DNA from: an uncultured cyanobacterium
GTDB lineage: Bacteria > Cyanobacteriota > Vampirovibrionia > Gastranaerophilales > Gastranaerophilaceae
NCBI GenBank assembly: GCA_945836835.1
Contig: CAMAML010000097.1
Span: 1-5,659 of the forward strand
Length of the DNA: 5,659 nt
Reading direction: 5' to 3'
Part shown: piece after piece, positions 1 to 5,362 of the stretch
How positions within the stretch are numbered: the stretch's first letter is position 1
How the letters are laid out: every line of letters starts with the position of its first letter
The notes under the pieces: generated by a model
What the model saw: the letters and a program-made list of their open reading frames with translations, nothing else
Database searches by the model: none
Told to the model about the DNA's origin: nothing
Translations under genes and position numbers: made by a program

Positions 1-632
1 CGCCGGCATGCGGAAAGGGAACTCAGACAACAAAGTTATCCGAATATTTGAAATTCCCGCATGTAGATACGGGGGCTTTGTTGAGAGCGGAAATCAAAGC
101 CGAAACCGAGGCGGGCAAAGAGGCTAAGCTTTACATCGATGAAGGACACCTCGTTCCGCTTGCACTCGTTGCACGCATTATCAAAAACAGACTTTCTCAA
201 GAGGATTGCAAAAACGGTTATATCCTCGACGGCTACCCGAGAAGTCTTGAACAGGCGGAAGCACTTGTCACCATTAACGACGAAATTAACGGCACTGAAC
301 CCGTCGATTTTAGGGCAATCTATTTTGACATCGATACGGAAGTCTTGATTGAAAGAATTGTCAACCGTCGTTCTTGCCCGAAGTGCGGCGAGATTTACAA
401 CCTCGCTTTTAAAGCTCCGAAAACGGAAGGTCTTTGCGACAAGTGCGGGGCGGAGCTTGTCCAAAGAAAAGACGATACAAGAGAGGTTGCCCAAGAAAGG
501 TTTGATACGTACTTTGAAGAAACCGCTCCGCTCGTCGATTATTACAAAAAACGCGGAGTTCTCCGCACAATCGACGCAAACGGCGTAATTTCGGAAGTAT
601 GGGAAAGATTGTTAGAGGTTACAAATGATTAA
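1..632 (+). CDS. adk: Adenylate kinase, 5' end cut off by the window
   Basis: Adenylate kinase interconverts ATP + AMP and 2 ADP in the cytoplasm and sets the adenylate energy balance. The reading frame is open from base 3 and enters mid P-loop (PACGKGTQ), so only about 8-10 N-terminal residues are missing; 209 residues are visible, fitting the usual 215-220 aa long form. Next come the AMP-binding segment (HVDTGALLR), the DGYPRSLEQAE motif, and a LID domain with four cysteines (CPKCG near 375-388, CDKCG near 435-448) that should bind zinc. The RKDDTREVAQERF segment carries conserved LID and core arginines. A TTG at 48 is in frame but lies after the P-loop, so it is not the start. Odd points: the second P-loop glycine of GxxGxGK is Ala here, and the usual TGD of the AMP site is TGA (Thr-Gly-Ala). 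Stop TAA at 630-632 overlaps map, implying translational coupling. Confidence 0.97.
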   Translation, partial: PACGKGTQTTKLSEYLKFPHVDTGALLRAEIKAETEAGKEAKLYIDEGHLVPLALVARIIKNRLSQEDCKNGYILDGYPRSLEQAEALVTINDEINGTEPVDFRAIYFDIDTEVLIERIVNRRSCPKCGEIYNLAFKAPKTEGLCDKCGAELVQRKDDTREVAQERFDTYFEETAPLVDYYKKRGVLRTIDANGVISEVWERLLEVTND

Positions 633-1377
633 CAGAAAATCTCGTGAAGAAATTAAACTTATGCGACACGCAGGTCATATCGTGGCACTTGTTCACCAAA
701 AGATGAAGGAAGTCGTGGAACCCGGCATAAGCACCAAAGAGCTTGACAATATTGCGATGAAGATTATCAAAGAAAACCGTGCAATCCCAACGTTTTTGGG
801 GTATTCGGGGTTTCCGGCATGCATTTGCACCTCAATTAACGAACAGGTCGTACACGGTATCCCCTCAGAAAAAGTTACCGTAAAAGAAGGGGACATCATA
901 AGCATTGACGTGGGGGCTACATATAGAGGGCTTGTCGGAGACAGTGCCTGGTCTTATGCCGTCGGAAACGTCAGCGACGACATCAAAAGATTAATGGAAG
1001 CGACTGAAAAATCGCTCTATGCCGGGATTGACAAAATGCGTCCCGGAAACACCTTAAACGACATCTCGGGTGCAATCGAGGATGTAGCAGTCGAATACGG
1101 TTACGGTATCGTCAGACAATACGGCGGGCATGGCGTCGGGCATACGATGCACGAAGAGCCGTTTTTGTATAATTACAGGGTCGGCGACCATACATTAATT
1201 AAGTCGAATTACGCAATCGCAATCGAGCCGATGTTGAACATAGGCGGCGATGATGTCGAAGTTGCCTCAGACGAGTGGACTGTCAGCACGGTTGATAAAA
1301 AGCCGTCGGCACACTTTGAACACACCGTTGTCGCAACCGACGACGGACCGCAAATTATGACAAAATTAATGGAATAA
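625..1377 (+). CDS. map: Methionine aminopeptidase, type I
   Basis: This enzyme removes the initiator methionine from nascent proteins when the second residue is small. The 250-aa length fits the short type Ia form with no N-terminal extension. All five metal ligands of the pita-bread fold are present: D95 in SIDVG, D106 in VGDSA, H169 in GGHGVGH, E201 in AIEPM and E232 in FEHTVV. The substrate-contacting histidines H77 (VVHGIP) and H176 (HEEP) are also kept. ATG at 625 is chosen because it gives the canonical N-terminus (NRKSREEIKLMRHAG) and has AGAGG at 614-618, six bases upstream. The start overlaps the adk stop by 8 nt (ATGATTAA), the usual arrangement in ribosomal-protein operons. infA does not follow; the next gene is an unrelated 208-aa protein 43 bp on, with no convincing terminator between, so read-through is likely. 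Confidence 0.98.
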   Translation: MINRKSREEIKLMRHAGHIVALVHQKMKEVVEPGISTKELDNIAMKIIKENRAIPTFLGYSGFPACICTSINEQVVHGIPSEKVTVKEGDIISIDVGATYRGLVGDSAWSYAVGNVSDDIKRLMEATEKSLYAGIDKMRPGNTLNDISGAIEDVAVEYGYGIVRQYGGHGVGHTMHEEPFLYNYRVGDHTLIKSNYAIAIEPMLNIGGDDVEVASDEWTVSTVDKKPSAHFEHTVVATDDGPQIMTKLME

Positions 1378-1420
1378 AAAAAGTTTTTTACCAAAAATAC
1401 AAGTATTTGAGGCAAATTTT

Positions 1421-2047
1421 ATGAAATATTTTATAGGCTTATCCCTGAGTGCAGGGTCAAGCATGGATTCGGGAGTAGCGGTCTTGGAAGAAGGCGGGGA
1501 CTTCATCCTCGTTGATAAACTCTACAAAATGAATGACGTAATTTTCTTTTTTGAAAATTTTTCTTCCCTTCGTGACTCTGAAATCTGCGTTTCGCTCCCT
1601 TGGGACAGAACGATGCTCGAAGGGAAATGGCGGGTTCTGGGCAAACCCTACCAGCTCGTCTCAACAAACACCCACATGCCAAACACGGACAACTGGACGC
1701 AACGTTATGCAACACGGGGGAGCGAGTTTTTTAAAACCTTGAGCGACAAAGGAATCCCCGTATCAAGGTTTGAACTCTACATAACACGCCAGAGCATGCA
1801 CCTTAACTCGTGTTTTAAAGAGCGTTCCCCCGTTGATTGCAAGTTTTTGCAACAAACCTTGAATAACGAATGGGGAATAGGACTTCCCGCAAACATGATG
1901 CCGATGTCCCAATTAGAGGCGATTGTTGGCGCACTTTTGGCAAGGGAAAACTACCTACATAAGGAAAACATAAAAGTTATCTCAAAATTCCGAGGACTCG
2001 ACGTCATAGACGTTATAAAGAACCCGAACTTGGCAGAACAAGTGTAA
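1421..2047 (+). CDS. Conserved hypothetical protein, possibly RNase H-like fold
   Basis: I do not recognise this 208-aa protein with certainty. The start at 1421 is supported by GAGG at 1409-1412, eight bases upstream. It looks soluble, with no signal peptide or membrane segment. The N-terminus (YFIGLSLSAG, then DSGVAVLEE, residues 3-24), a strand ending in CVSLPWD (56-62) and a C-terminal helix (SQLEAIVGALLARE, 163-176) resemble the order of elements in RNase H-like proteins such as DUF429. In those families the first strand normally carries a catalytic Asp (GID/GVD); here the position reads GLS. Homology, if real, may therefore be to an inactive member. The middle (85-140) is rich in polar residues and has Cys131 and Cys140. 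It sits 43 bp after map in the same direction and ends 76 bp before a strong terminator, so it is probably the last gene of the adk-map transcript. The fold assignment is a weak inference. Confidence 0.75.
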   Translation: MKYFIGLSLSAGSSMDSGVAVLEEGGDFILVDKLYKMNDVIFFFENFSSLRDSEICVSLPWDRTMLEGKWRVLGKPYQLVSTNTHMPNTDNWTQRYATRGSEFFKTLSDKGIPVSRFELYITRQSMHLNSCFKERSPVDCKFLQQTLNNEWGIGLPANMMPMSQLEAIVGALLARENYLHKENIKVISKFRGLDVIDVIKNPNLAEQV

Positions 2048-2122
2048 ATATACCCCCGTGCAATTCTACGGAAAAACAATGGCACTTCTCCTCTCCGTCG
2101 GGCAAACAGTAAGAATGTCGGG

Positions 2123-2159
2123 CGGGGTCGACGTTTTCATCGACCCCGACAACTTTTTT
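2123..2159 (+). terminator. Intrinsic terminator between convergent genes
   Basis: The stem CGGGGTCGA (2123-2131) pairs perfectly with TCGACCCCG (2140-2148) across an 8-base loop. A six-T run follows at 2154-2159. This is a classic Rho-independent terminator for the + strand transcript from map and the 208-aa gene. The T-run overlaps the stop codon (2158-2160, read as TAA) of the convergent prepilin-like gene. On the minus strand the hairpin has no T-run after it, so it terminates well in one direction only. Confidence 0.85.
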
Positions 2160-2280
2160 AATCACCTACGCAAAGCGGAACGTAGCCGTTGTTACGAACG
2201 CGCTCGTGCCAAGAGGTGTACTCGCTGTAGATATCCCGACTAAGTGCCCTCTGGGAACTAACCTCGGTACTCGACCAAAA
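2158..2280 (-). other. Candidate hypervariable 3' region (DGR-type variable repeat) of the prepilin-like gene
   Basis: The last 40 codons run from FWSSTE to LCVGD. This is where DGR target proteins with a lectin-like fold carry their variable repeat: between a WSSTE-like motif and a conserved end such as LCVGD. Of the 27 codons from V367 to Y393, 12 end in C and 8 in T, which is compatible with descent from AAC/AAT codons of a template. A 9-bp hairpin lies 9 bp past the stop, as at some DGR targets. No template repeat, reverse transcriptase or Avd gene is in the window. An ordinary DUF1566 tail is equally possible. Confidence 0.35.
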
Positions 2281-3360
2281 GTCGCCGTCTGTAATTTCAG
2301 ATACAGCTGTATTTGTGCCGTTTGGAATGCTGTCGCCGTCGACGCAGATGATGTCACTAATAGCTTTTCTGCCGCCGGAGTCATGTTCGTCATAATATTG
2401 GTGACAGTCAGCATAGCCACTGTAACCGTTTCGCATGATAATGGTATGGACGCCGATGTCCGTCCTGCCGTATCTTGCGCCTGCAAGGTTTGCGAGTGTT
2501 TGCATACTTGGTAAGTGTAATCCTATATCCGCACACGCCTTTACTGCACCTGCCCAGTAGTCAGTCTCAACGCCACAGGCATTTATGCCAAGTCTATCTT
2601 TGTTTTTCTCACAATCCGCTTTTGACATAGCGGTTGCGTCAAATCGTCTGTAACCGAATAAGGAGTTGAGGGTACGGACATCTTGTCCGATTTTATTCGG
2701 ACCTTTTGCTCCGTTTATGTCAAATATTGCACTTATGCAGTTTGTCGTGGCATTGGTCTCCGGCTTGCCGTCCACGACCGACCATGTATAAGATTTAACG
2801 GGATCTAACGGATTACAAACCGGGGAATAAACCAAAATCATCGGGACGCCGTCGCCCGTCACAATCCCAACCGTATCGGTTGCTCCAGTCCCAAGCGCCA
2901 GCGCCATAAGGTTTGTACCTTTTTTAATGTCGTTTACATCACGCGTCCCGTCCGTTAGGTTGATTGTAGTTGTCGGCCAGCATTGGCTTAAACTATCGTT
3001 ATCGCAAACTTTTGCAATGCTCATATGCTTTTTGAGTTCGTTTACAAACGCTTCAGTCGTGGCATACGGACCTATTTTGTCGAGTGATTTCATTGCGTCC
3101 GTCGCTTTAGTTAATTTGTACTTAACCGTTCTTACTTGCTCTTTCTTAATTCTCTCCTGCACATTCGTGACTAACGTCGGCATCGTTACCGCCGCCACAA
3201 CACCGATTACGCCGAGAGTGATAAGGACCTCTGCAAGAGTAAAACCCTTTTTTATGATGTGAAAAGACATGTTTTTCGAGGCGTGGTGAACCTTGTGCCC
3301 CTTCGTCTCCACACAAGAGTAGCCTTCGGCTACCCCTCGTTTTTCAGCTATCATGTCCAT
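2158..3360 (-). CDS. Prepilin-like (type IV pilin/pseudopilin) protein with a DUF1566/C-type-lectin-like C-terminal domain
   Basis: A 400-aa protein predicted to be processed by a prepilin peptidase and held in the membrane or assembled into a type IV pilus or pseudopilus. Residues 31-65 show the class III signal: MSFHIIKKG, cleavage before F40, Glu44 at the +5 position of the mature protein, then a hydrophobic helix to about residue 62. A basic amphipathic stretch follows (67-85). The middle (100-235) is a pilin-type globular region with DINGAKGPNKIG at 214-225. Residues 250-400 look like a DUF1566 or C-type-lectin fold: CADIGLHLPSMQTL (276-289), then FWSSTE (361-366) and terminal PLCVGD. 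Cysteines (119, 127, 182, 208, 250, 262, 276, 319, 339, 397) suggest disulfides outside the cytoplasm. AAGGAGG eight bases before ATG 3360 supports this start, but it gives an unusually long 39-residue leader; M31 would give a normal one. It is divergent from the XRE gene and convergent with block 1. No pilus assembly gene is nearby. Confidence 0.88.
   Translation of the reverse strand: MDMIAEKRGVAEGYSCVETKGHKVHHASKNMSFHIIKKGFTLAEVLITLGVIGVVAAVTMPTLVTNVQERIKKEQVRTVKYKLTKATDAMKSLDKIGPYATTEAFVNELKKHMSIAKVCDNDSLSQCWPTTTINLTDGTRDVNDIKKGTNLMALALGTGATDTVGIVTGDGVPMILVYSPVCNPLDPVKSYTWSVVDGKPETNATTNCISAIFDINGAKGPNKIGQDVRTLNSLFGYRRFDATAMSKADCEKNKDRLGINACGVETDYWAGAVKACADIGLHLPSMQTLANLAGARYGRTDIGVHTIIMRNGYSGYADCHQYYDEHDSGGRKAISDIICVDGDSIPNGTNTAVSEITDGDFWSSTEVSSQRALSRDIYSEYTSWHERVRNNGYVPLCVGD
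3276..3326 (-). repeat. Short repeat copy 1, inside the prepilin leader-coding region
   Basis: Bases 3276-3309 match 5537-5571 at 29 of 35 aligned positions with one single-base gap. A further shared block (AGTAGCCTT, 3318-3326 and 5593-5601) lies a few bases beyond. This copy encodes about residues 12-29 of the prepilin-like protein (ending GHKVHHAS), upstream of the pilin signal proper. The two copies shift frame relative to each other, arguing for a DNA-level repeat, not two conserved proteins. Confidence 0.5.
3315..3337 (-). repeat. Inverted repeat within the prepilin leader codons
   Basis: On the minus strand GTAGCC and GGCTAC flank a GAA loop (core 3319-3333). In RNA the stem can extend to 10 bp with two G-U pairs (3315-3337). 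It encodes the RGVAEGYS part of the leader (residues 9-16), 23-45 bases after the start codon. It also abuts the short repeat shared with 5537-5601. Confidence 0.6.
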
Positions 3361-3368
3361 GTGTTAAT

Positions 3369-3375
3369 CCTCCTT
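3369..3375 (-). promoter_or_regulatory. Strong ribosome binding site deciding the prepilin gene start
   Basis: On the minus strand AAGGAGG lies eight bases before ATG 3358-3360. This is the best Shine-Dalgarno match in the window. The internal ATG for M31 has no comparable site. The sequence therefore favours the long-leader start even though M31 would give a more typical prepilin leader. Confidence 0.85.
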
Positions 3376-3390
3376 GTTATTTCTTCGCTT

Positions 3391-3422
3391 TGAGTTTCTC
3401 GTTCATTGAGAAATCTCAATGA
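3391..3422. promoter_or_regulatory. Overlapping palindromes in the divergent promoter region, candidate XRE operator
   Basis: TCATTGAG (3403-3410) and CTCAATGA (3415-3422) form a perfect 8-bp inverted repeat around AAAT. An overlapping alternative pairs TGAGTTTCTC (3391-3400) with GAGAAA-T-CTCA (3408-3418), 10 bp with one bulged base. The motif ATTGAGAAA recurs at 3446-3454, directly before the XRE start codon. The location between a regulator and its divergent neighbour suggests operator sites for autoregulation and control of the prepilin gene. The operator role is inferred. Confidence 0.55.
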
Positions 3423-3432
3423 CTTTTCTTTC

Positions 3433-3438
3433 ATTATA
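3433..3438 (-). promoter_or_regulatory. Consensus -10 element for the prepilin-like gene
   Basis: The minus strand reads TATAAT exactly at 3438-3433. A weak -35 (TTGCAT) lies 16 bp upstream, inside the start of the XRE gene. Transcription would begin near 3426 and leave a leader of about 65 bases. That leader would contain both overlapping hairpins (3391-3422) and the AAGGAGG site. A + strand TATAAC at 3435-3440 could serve the XRE gene, so the two promoters may overlap. Confidence 0.5.
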
Positions 3439-3454
3439 ACGGATAATTGAGAAA

Positions 3455-3694
3455 ATGCAATACGAAAAATTAGGATTATTTATAAAACTTAAAAGAACCA
3501 AACTCGGGGTATCGTTAAACAGGTTTGCTTATGACGCAGATATAGACCCCGCAATTATCTGTCGGATTGAGAACCTTAAGCAGGGGATAAAGCTCGAAAT
3601 TCTCGAAAAAATTGCGACCGCCTACGCACAAACGCCCGCAGAGTTTCTTGCCGAATTTGAGAGCCTGCCAGAAGATTTTGATACCCAAAAATAA
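3455..3694 (+). CDS. Small XRE-family helix-turn-helix regulator
   Basis: A 79-aa protein made almost entirely of one HTH_3 (Cro/C1-type) domain. Residues 5-16 form the first helix (KLGLFIKLKRTK). LGVSLNRFAYDADI (17-30) covers helix 2 and the turn, PAIICRIENL (32-41) is the likely DNA-contacting recognition helix, and KLEILEKIATAY (46-57) with PAEFLAEFE closes the domain. There is no effector or oligomerisation domain, so it probably binds DNA as a dimer at palindromic sites. ATG 3455 has no good Shine-Dalgarno sequence (only GGATAA at 3441-3446), suggesting weak translation. It is divergent from the prepilin-like gene, with 94 bp of palindrome-rich DNA between. Regulation of itself and that gene is the natural inference. 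It ends 150 bp before the TPR gene, which has its own promoter. Confidence 0.88.
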   Translation: MQYEKLGLFIKLKRTKLGVSLNRFAYDADIDPAIICRIENLKQGIKLEILEKIATAYAQTPAEFLAEFESLPEDFDTQK

Positions 3695-3708
3695 TTTTTC
3701 CCTATTTT

Positions 3709-3736
3709 TTGACATCCCTCAAAAAATCATTAAGAT
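3709..3736 (+). promoter_or_regulatory. Sigma-70-type promoter of the TPR gene
   Basis: A perfect -35 TTGACA (3709-3714) is followed after 16 bp by TAAGAT (3731-3736, four of six consensus bases). TATAAA at 3736-3741 is an alternative -10 but with a 21-bp spacer. Transcription would start near 3743, giving an untranslated leader of about 100 bases. Confidence 0.65.
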
Positions 3737-3747
3737 ATAAACAGAAA

Positions 3748-3767
3748 ATTCATACGAAAGTATGAAT
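3748..3767 (+). promoter_or_regulatory. 5'-leader hairpin 1 of the TPR gene (GAAA tetraloop)
   Basis: ATTCATAC (3748-3755) and GTATGAAT (3760-3767) pair perfectly around GAAA, a stable GNRA-type loop. It sits within a few bases of the predicted transcript start. It could be a 5' mRNA-stabilising hairpin or a dyad operator just downstream of the promoter. The sequence alone does not decide between these. Confidence 0.55.
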
Positions 3768-3774
3768 ACGGATA

Positions 3775-3796
3775 AACAATATTGTAGTATATTGTT
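3775..3796 (+). promoter_or_regulatory. 5'-leader inverted repeat 2 of the TPR gene
   Basis: AACAATAT (3775-3782) and ATATTGTT (3789-3796) are perfect 8-bp inverted repeats around a 6-base spacer. The repeat is A/T-rich and lies 8 bp after the first inverted repeat. Its dyad symmetry and low stem stability fit a protein-binding site better than a terminator; no T-run follows. Confidence 0.5.
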
Positions 3797-3844
3797 AACG
3801 TAAGACTAAGAGTAGTAGTACAATCAAAGAGGGATACAGACACA

Positions 3845-5362
3845 ATGGGGTTAAATCTTGGTAGCATATACCAACAGCCGTACATAAGAAGAGATCAAGC
3901 CTCCGTCAAGCGTAAAAAAGACGAGGACGGATCAAAGTCCGCTGCCCAAACCTCAAGAGAGGAACAGGCGTCCCAAAACTCAAGAAGTAAAGGCTTGCAG
4001 TACGTTGAAAACAATCAGGACGGGTTTGTAAAAAATTCTGCCCCGACGAATGTTAACGCCCAATTTCAATCCCAACCTTGGCAAAAAGAAGTTTATCAAA
4101 ACGCACAAAACTCCCAAGCGGCACGCCCTCAGACGACAGCACAGAATTACACGCCCCCAAATACGTCGATTAATATTGCACAGATTTTGAAGGATTTTAA
4201 CAACACCGCAATAGCTATCGGCACGCCCGACGACCTCAAAGAAGAGGTTGACGGCTACCTCGAGCTTGTCGAAAAACAGGTTAAAAAAGACAACCCGAAC
4301 ACAAAACTTGTTAAATCCAACCTCAAAAACGCCTCGACAATCCTTGACGGCTACATCTCAAAAACACTGGACAAAGACTCCAACGTCGTCGGGAACTGGG
4401 TGGACGCCCTGTTTATGCAGGACATAGATTTCAGCTATGACGAAAACGATATTAACCCTCAATTTTTGGTAAAATTCCCTCAAGGTTCGACCGACAGGAC
4501 AAAGAAAGTTGCAACTGCAGAACCCGCCGAAGTCCCGCAGGAAGAACAGACCTTAGCGGAAGAAATCCCGCAAGCGGAAAACACGGCAAAAGTTCACGTC
4601 CCGCAGGACAAAGAGCTTAAAACATTATTTATTCAATCAAAAAAATTAGCCTCGGCGGACGACCCGCAAAAGGCGATAGAAAGTTTTGAAAAGGCACTCA
4701 ACCGAGCAACCGAAGTCGGGGATAAGGAAACCAAATCCAAAATCTACTACGAAATCGGAAAGATTTACGACGATTACGACTACCCCGCACAAGCCTTGAA
4801 AAGTTTCCACGAGTCAATCCAAAATACGAGCGACAACAACATTAAAACAAGAGCGCACTATTCAATGGCACAGATTTATGATGAAGTAAACCAGATTGAG
4901 CCTGCACTGGATCATTATTACGTATCGGTTGCTTATGGTGGCGAAAGCGACAACCTTGCGGCACAATCGACTTCTATGGCAAAAATGGGAAACATTTTTT
5001 CGGATATGTACGACGACGGAGCGTTTGAATACCTCAACACGGCAAAAGATTTGGCATCGACAACCAACAACTCAAAAGTTAAAGGCTTTGTTTCGTCGTC
5101 ATTAGGTCGTGCGTACGAAAAATTCGGAGAACCGCAAGAGGCGTTGAAATCATACTCCGACGCCGTCAAGAACTACACCGAGGCGGAGGCTCCCGCAAAA
5201 ACCGCTCAAAACTACCTTAGTGCGGCGGATATTATGATAGGGTTTGACAGCAAAAACAAGGCAAGAGGGTTGCTGAACAAGGCAAAAGAACACGCCCAAA
5301 CGGCGGGTGACGAAACCTTGCTTACGGAAATTAACGCAAGACTGGAAAGTTTGGCCGGGTAG
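3845..5362 (+). CDS. Soluble TPR-repeat protein with disordered N-terminus
   Basis: A 505-aa protein, predicted cytoplasmic: no signal peptide or membrane helix. Residues 1-108 are low-complexity, rich in Q, N, S and A, with a basic patch (VKRKKDED, 21-28). Residues 109-195 look helical (IAQILKDF; DLKEEVDGYLELVEKQVKK; KSNLKNASTILDGYI) and match no family I can name. An acidic Pro/Glu-rich linker (222-250) leads to about six TPR-like units (257-290, 294-328, 334-366, 374-406, 412-446, 452-488). The clearest units read YYEIGKIYDDYDYPAQALKSF and LGRAYEKFGEPQEALKSY. TPR arrays are protein-protein scaffolds; the partner is unknown. ATG 3845 is preceded by AGAGGG (3828-3833), 11 bases upstream, a little far but the only good site. 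It appears to be a single-gene transcript from its own promoter and has no obvious tie to the prepilin gene. Function is not predicted. Confidence 0.92.
   Translation: MGLNLGSIYQQPYIRRDQASVKRKKDEDGSKSAAQTSREEQASQNSRSKGLQYVENNQDGFVKNSAPTNVNAQFQSQPWQKEVYQNAQNSQAARPQTTAQNYTPPNTSINIAQILKDFNNTAIAIGTPDDLKEEVDGYLELVEKQVKKDNPNTKLVKSNLKNASTILDGYISKTLDKDSNVVGNWVDALFMQDIDFSYDENDINPQFLVKFPQGSTDRTKKVATAEPAEVPQEEQTLAEEIPQAENTAKVHVPQDKELKTLFIQSKKLASADDPQKAIESFEKALNRATEVGDKETKSKIYYEIGKIYDDYDYPAQALKSFHESIQNTSDNNIKTRAHYSMAQIYDEVNQIEPALDHYYVSVAYGGESDNLAAQSTSMAKMGNIFSDMYDDGAFEYLNTAKDLASTTNNSKVKGFVSSSLGRAYEKFGEPQEALKSYSDAVKNYTEAEAPAKTAQNYLSAADIMIGFDSKNKARGLLNKAKEHAQTAGDETLLTEINARLESLAG

Noticed and set aside
36..494. 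152-codon minus-strand open frame
   Set aside because: It lies entirely antisense to adk, whose motifs are unambiguous; no family features of its own.
1378..1408. Possible terminator between map and the 208-aa gene
   Set aside because: A short A/T-only inverted repeat (AAATAC-AA-GTATTT) without a G/C stem or trailing T-run; read-through seems more likely.
2058..2243. 61-codon + frame starting at GTG 2058
   Set aside because: It runs through the terminator hairpin and into the antisense of the prepilin gene; no ribosome binding site and no recognisable domain.
2206..2514. 102-codon + frame and a 106-codon overlapping minus frame
   Set aside because: Both are out-of-frame shadows of the prepilin-like gene, which has cysteine and lectin-like motifs in its own frame.
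2927..3262. 111-codon + frame with hydrophobic stretches
   Set aside because: The hydrophobicity mirrors the pilin helix read antisense; no start signals.
3689..3710. A/T-rich possible terminator after the XRE gene
   Set aside because: Only a 5-bp A-T stem (AAAAA-TAA-TTTTT) can form, too weak to call.
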